The position numbers were made by a program, and so were the translations under genes. From the NCBI RefSeq assembly GCF_000420025.1, contig NZ_ATUD01000001.1, positions 558,001-622,000 on the forward strand: a DNA stretch of 64,000 nt. The letters are read 5' to 3'. Each line of letters begins with the position of its first letter. Position 1 is the stretch's first letter. The notes beneath the pieces are model-generated. The model searched no databases and was not told the DNA's origin. It saw only the letters and a list, made by a program, of their open reading frames with translations. Below, one piece after another: positions 57,892 through 64,000 of this stretch. The stretch is from Patulibacter americanus DSM 16676. GTDB taxonomy: Bacteria; Actinomycetota; Thermoleophilia; Solirubrobacterales; Solirubrobacteraceae.

Positions 57892-59303
57892 TGTCACGGA
57901 GGCGACGCGCCCGGCGGCCCGGTCACCGATCGGAGGATGGGCCGGTCGGGCGTCCGGCGTTCCGCGACCCGTGCCGCGCGGTACTCCTCGTCCCCGCGTG
58001 CGGCGCCGCACACGCCGTCCGCGCCCCGCCCCTTACGCTGGTTGGTCTGCACAACGATCGTCTAGCCACCCGCCTACGCCGCCGCGTCGCGGGCGCGCCA
58101 CCCACCCGCGTAGAGCTCCTCGCCGGGCTCGTCACCGCGCTGGCCCTCATCCCCGAGACCATCTCGTTCTCGATCGTCGCCGGCGTGGACCCACGGATCG
58201 GGCTGCTCTCGTCGTTCACGTTCTCCGTGGTGATCGCCTTCGTGGGCGGCCGGCCCGCGATGGTCTCGGCCGCCGCGGGCTCCATGGCGCTCGTGGCCGC
58301 GCCGCTCGTGCGGGAGCACGGGTTCGAGTACCTCGTGCTCGCGACGGTGCTCGGCGGCGTCCTGCAGCTCGGGCTGGCGCGGGCCGGCCTCGCCGAGCTG
58401 CTCATGCGGCTGCCCCGCGGGGCGACGCTGGGTTTCGTCAACGGCCTCGCGATCCTCATCTTCCTCGCGCAGATGGACCACATCGTCTCCGTGCCCGTCG
58501 TGCTGCTCGTGCTCGGCGGGGTGGCGATCCTCGTCGCCGGGCGCGCGGCGGGCGTGCGCGTTCCGCCGTCGCTGATCTCGACGGCCGTGCTGACGATCTT
58601 CGCCGTGCTGCTGGTCGCCGACGCGCCGACCGTCGGCGACGAGGGCACCCTGCCGACGGGTCTGCCGGGGTTCCACGCACCCGACGTCCCGATCGCCTGG
58701 GCGACCCTGTGGGCCGTCCTGCCCACCGCGGTCAGCCTCGCGGCCGTCGGGCTCGTCGAGTCCCTGCTGACGGCGGACCTCGTCGACCGGCTGACGAAGA
58801 CGGAGTCGCCGAAGCGGCGCGAGGCCTACGGGCAGGGGATCGCGAACGTCGTCACGGGCTTCTTCGGCGGCCAGCCCGGCTGCGCCATGATCGGCCAGTC
58901 GCTGCTGAACGTCGAGAGCGGTGGACGGGGGCGCGTGTCGACCCTGGCCGCGGGCGCGTGGCTCCTGGCCCTCGTCGTGCTGCTCCACCCGCTGATGGAG
59001 ATCCTGCCGACGGCCGCGCTGGTGGCCACGATGATCGTCGTCGCGGTCACGACGTTCGACTGGGACTCCGTGACGCCGCGGGGCCTGCGCACGACGCCCG
59101 TGGCCGAGACCGCCGTGATGCTCGTCACCACCGTCGTGGTCGTCGCCACGTCGAACCTCGCCTACGGCGTCGGCGTAGGCGCGATCGTCTGGCTGGTCCT
59201 GCGGCGGCTCGGCGCGCCCACGCACGACGACGACGGCACGGCCGACGAGCCGCCGGCCCCCACGGCGCCCCGCGCCGCCGGGACGCCGCTCGCCGCCGAC
59301 TGA
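57891..59303 (+). CDS. SulP family inorganic anion transporter
   Basis: A membrane carrier of the SulP/SLC26 family (470 residues with the chosen start) lacking the usual STAS domain. The conserved start RVELLAGLVTALALIPETIS with the glycine-rich FSIVAGVDPRIGLL and LGFVNGLAILIF helices, and FFGGQPGCAMIGQSLLNVESGG loop, are clear; the protein ends in a short acidic tail without STAS. The start is uncertain: between the GTG at 57891 and residue 50 there is no other ATG, GTG or TTG in frame, and the residues before the first helix (about 58038) are Arg-rich and non-conserved. A CTG at 58038 or 58047 is the alternative. Substrate is probably sulfate, bicarbonate or another anion. Confidence 0.8.
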   Translation: MSRRRRARRPGHRSEDGPVGRPAFRDPCRAVLLVPACGAAHAVRAPPLTLVGLHNDRLATRLRRRVAGAPPTRVELLAGLVTALALIPETISFSIVAGVDPRIGLLSSFTFSVVIAFVGGRPAMVSAAAGSMALVAAPLVREHGFEYLVLATVLGGVLQLGLARAGLAELLMRLPRGATLGFVNGLAILIFLAQMDHIVSVPVVLLVLGGVAILVAGRAAGVRVPPSLISTAVLTIFAVLLVADAPTVGDEGTLPTGLPGFHAPDVPIAWATLWAVLPTAVSLAAVGLVESLLTADLVDRLTKTESPKRREAYGQGIANVVTGFFGGQPGCAMIGQSLLNVESGGRGRVSTLAAGAWLLALVVLLHPLMEILPTAALVATMIVVAVTTFDWDSVTPRGLRTTPVAETAVMLVTTVVVVATSNLAYGVGVGAIVWLVLRRLGAPTHDDDGTADEPPAPTAPRAAGTPLAAD

Positions 59304-59378
59304 CCGCGGGCGGCCGGGGGGTCCGCATCCGCCGCCCCGTGCGGCCGGCCCGGGCGTCCCCCCGGACCGGCCGCCGGA

Positions 59379-60437
59379 TCAGCTCGCCGGTGTCCCGACC
59401 GGCTCGCCCAGCGCGGCGGCGACCGCCGGCTTGACCTCGGTGCCGAGCAGCTCCACGGCCCGCAGCATGTCGGCGTGCGCGAGCCGCTCGTTCGTCATCT
59501 GCAGCGTGACCCGGTCGATCCCGCCGAGCGCCTCGGACATCGCGGTGATCTTGCCGGCGACCGTCTTCGGGTCGCCGAGGAACAGGGCGCCGCCGGGGCC
59601 CCGCTGCGCGTCGTAGCCCTGGCGGGTGGGCGGCGGGAACCCGCGCTCACGGCCGATCCGGCCGAACATCTGCGCGTAGCCGGGGTAGAACAGGTCGGCC
59701 GCCGCCTTCGTCGTGTCCGCGACGAGCCCGGGGACGTGGACGGACACCTTGAGGGTCTCCGGGTCGTGCCCGGAGCGGCGCGCCGCCTCGCGGTAGAGGT
59801 CGACGAGCGGGCGGAACCGCGCCGGCTCACCGCCGATGATCGCCACCATCAGCGGCAGGCCGAGCACGCCGGCGCGGACGAAGGACTCCGGGCTGCCACC
59901 GACGCCGACCCACACGGGCAGCTCCTCCTGCACGGGGCGGGGGTAGACGCCCTGCCCGGTCAGCGCAGGGCGGTGCCGGCCGCTCCACGTCACCCGCTCG
60001 CTCTCGCGGATCCGCAGCAGCAGGTCGAGCTTCTCGGCGAAGAGGGAGTCGTAGTCCTCGAGCGGCAGCCCGAAGAGCGGGAACGCCTCGGTGAACGATC
60101 CCCGGCCCACGACGAGCTCGGCGCGCCCGCCGCTGATCAGGTCGAGGGTGGAGAACTGCTGGAAGACCCGCACCGGGTCCGCGGCGCTGAGCACGGTGAC
60201 CGCGCTGTTCAGGCGAATCCGCTCCGTCCGCGCGGCCGCGGCGGCGAGCAGCATCGGCGGCGCCGAGTCGAGGAACTCCTCGCGGTGGTGCTCGCCGATC
60301 CCGAACGTGTCGACGCCCGCGCGGTCGGCCGTCTCGATCTCGTCGAGCAGGTTGGCGACCCGCTCCACCGGAGTGGCGGTCTTCCCGGTCTCCGGATCCG
60401 TGACGGAGGAGACGAAGCTGTCGATACCGATCTGCAT
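59379..60437 (-). CDS. LLM-class flavin-dependent oxidoreductase
   Basis: A 352-residue luciferase-like protein. It starts MQIGIDSFVSSVTDPETGK, then GVDTFGIGEHHREEFL (the H-H of the EHH motif used in this subgroup), RIRLNSAVTVLSAADPVRVFQQF, GRAELVVGRGSF and VWVGVGGSPESFVRAGVLGLPL. The subfamily includes flavin-dependent monooxygenases of unknown substrate in actinobacteria. ATG 60437 is used. A near-perfect AAGYGGAC-type palindrome upstream suggests control by a TetR regulator, perhaps the one at 17973 whose operator has the same half-site. Confidence 0.85.
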   Translation of the reverse strand: MQIGIDSFVSSVTDPETGKTATPVERVANLLDEIETADRAGVDTFGIGEHHREEFLDSAPPMLLAAAAARTERIRLNSAVTVLSAADPVRVFQQFSTLDLISGGRAELVVGRGSFTEAFPLFGLPLEDYDSLFAEKLDLLLRIRESERVTWSGRHRPALTGQGVYPRPVQEELPVWVGVGGSPESFVRAGVLGLPLMVAIIGGEPARFRPLVDLYREAARRSGHDPETLKVSVHVPGLVADTTKAAADLFYPGYAQMFGRIGRERGFPPPTRQGYDAQRGPGGALFLGDPKTVAGKITAMSEALGGIDRVTLQMTNERLAHADMLRAVELLGTEVKPAVAAALGEPVGTPAS

Positions 60438-60512
60438 GGTGGAACCCCTTGCTGGGCGCCTGGCGCCCCGAGAACCCGGACTGGTCGTCCGCTCGGGTTC
60501 ACCGTAGCACTG

Positions 60513-60532
60513 AAGCGGACCGCGGTCCACTT
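60513..60532 (+). promoter_or_regulatory. TetR-type palindrome upstream of the LLM gene
   Basis: AAGCGGACCGCGGTCCACTT at 60513-60532 is a 20-bp palindrome with one mismatched pair; the AAGYGGAC half-site is shared with the left arm (18541-18548) of the TetR operator. The site lies 75 bases upstream of the ATG at 60437. Confidence 0.6.
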
Positions 60533-60567
60533 ATGGGGCCGGGGGTGGACGACGGGTCGCGCCCCGC

Positions 60568-61569
60568 TCAGCGCGTGGGGGCCAGCACCGGGTCGGCAGC
60601 CGGCTCGGACACGGCGTCCTGCCCCTGTCCCGCCGCCCCCGCCGGCCGCTCCCCCAGCTTCACCACGATCACGCCGGCCACGATCAGCCCGCCCCCCACC
60701 ATCTGCAGCCCGTCCGGGATCTGGTCGAGCAGGAGCCACGCGAAGACGACGCCCGAGACGACCTCGAGCAGGGCGACGAAGGACGCGACGCGCGAGCCGA
60801 GCCGGCGGCTGGCCGCAATGCCCGTCGTGTAGGACACCCCGGCGGTGACGATGCCGAGGCCCAGCAGCGGCAGCCACCACGCGACGGCATCCCCCGCGTA
60901 GACCGGTGCCTCGGTCGTGGCGCGCATCGGCATGAGGCCCACGAGCCCGAGGAGCGCCAGGCCGACGGCCCCGACCGCCAGGCCGCTGCCGGCCAGCGCG
61001 AACGGGGGCAGTCCGGAGGTCGTGCGGGCGGAGAGGACGAAGTACGTCGCCGCCCCCGTCATCGCGAGGAGCGCCCAGAGGACGCCGCCCAGGGCGAGGT
61101 CGGCGCCGGAGAGCAGGTCGAGGACGAGCACGAGGCCCACCGCGGCGATCGCGGCGCCGAGCACCGTCACGCCCGTCGGTCGCTCGCCGTGGCGCAGCCA
61201 GAGCCACGCGACCACCGCGGCCGGGGCGGTGTACTCGATGAGCAGGGCCGGACCGACGTCCATGCGCGCCACCGCGGAGAAGTAGGCGAACTGCGCGCCG
61301 GCCACGGCGAACGTGCCGTAGGCGAGGACGAGCGGCACGTTGGCGCGTAGCGCCCCCCACCGCCCACGCAGCGAACGCAGGGCGAACGGCGCGACGACCA
61401 GCGCGGCCAGTCCGATGCGCACGAGGACGACCGCCCCCGGGCTCCAGCCGGTGTCGAGCAGGCCGCGCGCCAGCGGTCCGGAGAGGCCGAAGGAGGCCGC
61501 CGAGACGACGGCCAGCGCCAGCCCCGTGAGCTGCGGGCGCACGCCCGTGTCATTCGCCATCCCCGTCAT
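60568..61569 (-). CDS. EamA/DMT family transporter
   Basis: A 333-residue membrane protein with ten hydrophobic helices in two EamA repeats (GLALAVVSAASFGLSGPLAR in the first; the second starts near residue 160 with GVLWALLAMTGAATYFVLSA and includes LGLGIVTAGVSYTTGIAASR). DMT carriers export or exchange amino acids, sugars or drugs. The start is ATG 61569, 38 bases from the divergent CGNR gene. The C-terminus is a soluble tail. No substrate can be named. Confidence 0.87.
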   Translation of the reverse strand: MTGMANDTGVRPQLTGLALAVVSAASFGLSGPLARGLLDTGWSPGAVVLVRIGLAALVVAPFALRSLRGRWGALRANVPLVLAYGTFAVAGAQFAYFSAVARMDVGPALLIEYTAPAAVVAWLWLRHGERPTGVTVLGAAIAAVGLVLVLDLLSGADLALGGVLWALLAMTGAATYFVLSARTTSGLPPFALAGSGLAVGAVGLALLGLVGLMPMRATTEAPVYAGDAVAWWLPLLGLGIVTAGVSYTTGIAASRRLGSRVASFVALLEVVSGVVFAWLLLDQIPDGLQMVGGGLIVAGVIVVKLGERPAGAAGQGQDAVSEPAADPVLAPTR

Positions 61570-61607
61570 GGCCGATGACAGTAGACCGCGGGTTGTAAGG
61601 TGTCAAC

Positions 61608-62150
61608 GTGACTTTGACCCATGACACCGTCTGCGGGCTGCGGGCGGCGGTCGCGCTCGTCAACAGCGCCGAGGAGCCCCAGACGCTCCGCACGGTGGAG
61701 GAGCTGGACGACTGGTACGCGGACCAGGGCTACACCGGCCGCCGCGACGGGGACCAGGCCGAGCTGCAGGCGCTCCACGCCCTGCGGCCCGTGCTCCGCG
61801 AGCTGCTGACGAGCGACCGCGACCGGGCGGCCGAGCTCGTCAACGGCCTGCTGGCCGAGGCGCGCGCGGTCCCCCAGCTCCGCCGCCACGACGGTCTGGA
61901 CTGGCACATCCACGCCGTGCCGGCCGACGCGCCCTTGGACCGCCGCGTGGCCGTCGAGACGGCGATGGCCGTGATCGACCTGATCCGCGCGGACGAGCTC
62001 TCCCGTCTGTCCGTCTGCGCGGACGAGCGCTGCGAGGGCCTCGTCCTCGACCTCTCCCGCAACCGCTCGCGCCGGTACTGCTCGACGACGTGCGCGAACC
62101 GCAACGCCGTGGCGGCGTACCGCGCGCGGCGGAGCGGCGACGCCTCCTGA
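61608..62150 (+). CDS. CGNR zinc-finger transcriptional regulator (ABATE + CGNR)
   Basis: A 180-residue DNA-binding protein starting with GTG. The N-terminal ABATE-like helical domain (RAAVALVNSAEEPQTLRTVE onward) is followed by the CGNR-type zinc finger: CADERCEGLVLDLSRNRSR then RYCSTTCANRNAVAAYR, with C-x4-C and C-x3-C ligands; the last box reads CANR, not CGNR. Such regulators sit beside transporters and respond to small molecules. It is divergent from the EamA gene, and a GTCAA-N7-TTGAC repeat (61602-61618) overlaps its start, the likely operator. Confidence 0.88.
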   Translation: MTLTHDTVCGLRAAVALVNSAEEPQTLRTVEELDDWYADQGYTGRRDGDQAELQALHALRPVLRELLTSDRDRAAELVNGLLAEARAVPQLRRHDGLDWHIHAVPADAPLDRRVAVETAMAVIDLIRADELSRLSVCADERCEGLVLDLSRNRSRRYCSTTCANRNAVAAYRARRSGDAS

Positions 62151-62206
62151 CGCCGCGGGCCGGCGCGGCGCAGGGAGCGGTCCGGCCCGCCCGCCATGCT
62201 GCGGCC

Positions 62207-62686
62207 ATGCGCCGCGTGAATCTGTCCGCCCCTCCGCTCGAGACTGATGCCGAGGACCCCGAGGGCTTTCGGGCCGCGATGTTCCGCTTCGGCGGGCAGC
62301 TCGGGGCGGAGCGCACCGGGATGACGCTCTACGAGCTGCCGCCGGGCCAGGCCGTGTGCCCGTACCACTACGAGTACGGCGAGGAGGAATGGGTGCTCGT
62401 ACTCGACGGCCACCCCTCGGTCCGCACGCCCGAGGGCACGGAGCGCCTGGACCCGATGGACGTCGTCTTCTTCCCCACGGGCCCGGAGGGCGCGCACCAG
62501 GTGCGCAACGACTCCGACGCGCCCGCCCGGGTGCTGATGGTCTCGGAGCTCGTCACGCCGAGCGCGACCGCCTACCCGGACAGCGGCAAGGTGGGCATCA
62601 ACCCCGGGGTCCCGGGGGAGGGCGTGATGGTGCACCGCTCCGCGTCCGTGGACTACTACGACGGCGAGCCTGGGGTCGACGCCTAG
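62207..62686 (+). CDS. Cupin-domain protein
   Basis: A 159-residue single-cupin protein. The fold's first motif is partly kept (CPYHYEYGEEEWVLVLDG, G-x(n)-H-x-H/E-x-x-E order), with His and two Glu as possible metal ligands, and the second near PTGPEGAHQVRNDSD holds the distal His. Cupins act as dioxygenases, isomerases, epimerases or binding proteins, so the role is open. The start is ATG 62207. It lies alone, 57 bases from the CGNR gene on the same strand, and could be part of that transcript. Confidence 0.82.
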   Translation: MRRVNLSAPPLETDAEDPEGFRAAMFRFGGQLGAERTGMTLYELPPGQAVCPYHYEYGEEEWVLVLDGHPSVRTPEGTERLDPMDVVFFPTGPEGAHQVRNDSDAPARVLMVSELVTPSATAYPDSGKVGINPGVPGEGVMVHRSASVDYYDGEPGVDA

Positions 62687-62758
62687 CCCGGCGACCGCGC
62701 CAGGACGCGGCACGCTCCCGCGCGGCCGTGGGCCCTGGGCGGCCCGCCCGCCCGCCGC

Positions 62759-64000
62759 TCAGCCCGCGCCGCAGGGCGTCGGCTTCGCCGCGCCGCCCAG
62801 GTCCAGCCCGGCCCACGCGGCCAGGTCACGTGTGTCGTGCTCGGGGACCCACCCGCTCTGCGACGCGCAGTAGGCGTGGTCCGGTCCGCGCTCCACGAGC
62901 TGCCGCAGCGCGGCGACGAGGCGGTCGGCGTCCTCGAGGCGCGAGCCGACGCCGAAGCTCGCGCGCAGCGCGCCCTCGGGGCGACCGAAGGCGGCCAGCA
63001 GGGGGTGCGCGCAGAAGCGGCCGTCGCGCACGCCGATGCCGTGCTCGGCGGAGAGGTAGGCACCGACGTGGCCGGGCGCGTAGCCGTCGACCGCGAAGGC
63101 GACCACGCCGATCGCGTCGTCGGCGTCGTCCCAGATCGAAAGGGGGTGGACGCCCGGCAGGTCGGCGATGCCGTCGAGGACCCGCTGACGCAGCGCGCGC
63201 TCGTGGGCGTGGCGCAGGTCGCTCCCGTCCTCGTCGGCCAGCGCGGCGAGCGCCTCGAACGCCGCGGCGATCGCGACGGCGCCGGCGAGGTTGGGCGTCC
63301 CGGCCTCGTGACGCGCCGGACCCGTCGCCCAGTCGACGGAGTCCGTCGTGACCTCGCGGACCGCGCCGCCCCCGGCGAGGTACGGCGGCGCGGCGTCGAG
63401 CCAGTCGCGGCGGCCGACGAGCACGCCGCTGCCGTAGGGCGCGTAGAGCTTGTGGCCCGACAGCGCGACGTAGTCGACGCCGAGGGCGGACAGCGCGATC
63501 GCCCGGTGCGGGGCGAGCTGCGCCGCGTCGACGAACAGCCGGGCGCCGTGGCGGTGCGCGAGGTCCGCGGCGCGCTGCAGCGGCAGGGTCTCCCCCGTCA
63601 CGTTCGACGTGCCCGTGAGCGCCAGGAGCGCGGTCGGCCGGGCGGCCAGGGCGTCCTCGAGGCGCGAGAACGTCTCCTCGATCGTCGCGGCGTGCGCGAC
63701 GCAGCGGTGGCCGCCCGCGGTGCGCTGCCACGGCAGCAGGTTGGCGTGGTGCTCGACGTCGAGCGTGACGACGTCGCCCGCCCCGGCGGGCACGGCGGAG
63801 GCCAGCAGGTTCGTCGCGTCCGTCGTGTTGCGGGTGAAGACGACGAGGTCGTCGGCGCGGGCGCCGACGGCACGAGCGACGCTCGCGCGGGCGGCCTCGT
63901 AGAGCGCGCTGGCGACCTGGGAGGGGACGCCCGCGCCGCGGTGCACGCTGCCCGCGAGCGGCAGCACGTGGTTCACGCGCTCGGCGACGGAGGCCAGCGC
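62759..64000 (-). CDS. Class V aminotransferase / cysteine desulfurase-like protein, 5' end outside window
   Basis: 414 codons are visible; the frame remains open into the right edge, so the start codon is beyond the window (the first in-window GTG is at 63976 but preceding residues ALASVAER continue the same domain). It is a PLP enzyme: TRNTTDATNLLA near the start, VEHHANLLPW, GTSNVTGETLPL, LFVDAAQLAPH, the Lys-bearing ALSGHKLYAPYG, and a C-terminal GIGVRDGRFCAHPLL loop. The family includes cysteine desulfurases, isopenicillin-epimerase-like and other aminotransferases; the loop may place a sulfur-handling Cys, but this is not certain. Confidence 0.85.
   Translation of the reverse strand, partial: ALASVAERVNHVLPLAGSVHRGAGVPSQVASALYEAARASVARAVGARADDLVVFTRNTTDATNLLASAVPAGAGDVVTLDVEHHANLLPWQRTAGGHRCVAHAATIEETFSRLEDALAARPTALLALTGTSNVTGETLPLQRAADLAHRHGARLFVDAAQLAPHRAIALSALGVDYVALSGHKLYAPYGSGVLVGRRDWLDAAPPYLAGGGAVREVTTDSVDWATGPARHEAGTPNLAGAVAIAAAFEALAALADEDGSDLRHAHERALRQRVLDGIADLPGVHPLSIWDDADDAIGVVAFAVDGYAPGHVGAYLSAEHGIGVRDGRFCAHPLLAAFGRPEGALRASFGVGSRLEDADRLVAALRQLVERGPDHAYCASQSGWVPEHDTRDLAAWAGLDLGGAAKPTPCGAG

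Noticed and set aside
1..64000. Insertion sequences, prophage, integrase, secretion system or CRISPR-Cas
   Set aside because: No transposase, integrase, Cas or phage structural protein is recognisable in any frame, and no target-site or terminal repeat pair was seen.

Overview
The window is very GC-rich DNA with dense, short-spaced genes and many GTG (and one TTG) starts. Three LLM-class oxidoreductases (two resembling F420-linked subfamilies), a deazaflavin-type nitroreductase, an Excalibur-domain secreted protein, a LuxR-type large ATPase regulator, and a secreted ELW-x-SDGT repeat protein together point to an actinobacterium. The best guess is the Thermoleophilia/Solirubrobacterales (Patulibacter- or Conexibacter-like); this is inferred from gene content and not proven. 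No insertion sequence, prophage, CRISPR array or rRNA is seen. One tRNA (Ala, anticodon CGC) lies at 48282-48354. The window cuts a gene at each end: an SppA-type peptidase at the left and a PLP-dependent class V aminotransferase at the right.

Layout. 1-5.5 kb: sppA-like (partial), a small Excalibur protein, azlCD exporter, amidohydrolase, MFS carrier, a SUKH-like protein. 5.5-9.8 kb: GH3 protein and an acetoacetyl-CoA synthetase/HMG-CoA-lyase pair. 9.9-12.6 kb: CorA, a methyltransferase-like protein, a K+ channel. 12.6-19.6 kb: an accessory oxidoreductive block made of a MarR regulator divergent from a five-gene run (quinone-oxidoreductase-like, HSL-type hydrolase, old yellow enzyme, LLM oxidoreductase, SRPBCC) and a TetR regulator divergent from a second hydrolase; both divergent gaps carry clear operator-like repeats. 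19.6-25.2 kb: acyl-CoA synthetase, then a NarL-type two-component system flanked by two secreted proteins whose upstream regions share an identical 18-bp element. 25.2-31.2 kb: saccharopine-dehydrogenase-like protein, metallophosphoesterase, nitroreductase, two VOC proteins and a WYL regulator. 31.5-39.3 kb: PEP carboxylase, a small membrane protein plus Imm-5-like protein, a sulfonate/nitrate-type ABC importer and a lactate-2-monooxygenase-like enzyme.

39.3-48.4 kb: a gene graveyard (the tail of a dihydrolipoyl dehydrogenase and fragments of a GAF/PucR regulator), polyol dehydrogenase, class-I-like HMG-CoA reductase, LLM oxidoreductase, patatin, a proline-rich protein coupled to a diguanylate cyclase, and the tRNA. 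48.4-54.9 kb: a 992-residue LuxR-family ATPase regulator immediately upstream of a 1131-residue secreted protein with 17 repeats. 55-64 kb: ECF sigma/putative anti-sigma pair, NAD-dependent epimerase, SulP transporter, LLM oxidoreductase, EamA transporter divergent from a CGNR regulator, cupin, and the partial aminotransferase.

The genes do not form one pathway. The recurring theme is small redox and catabolic modules, each with a local regulator and a recognisable operator. The most promising units are the MarR-controlled oxidoreductive operon, the two-component system with its shared 18-bp element and secreted proteins, and the LuxR regulator/repeat-protein pair.
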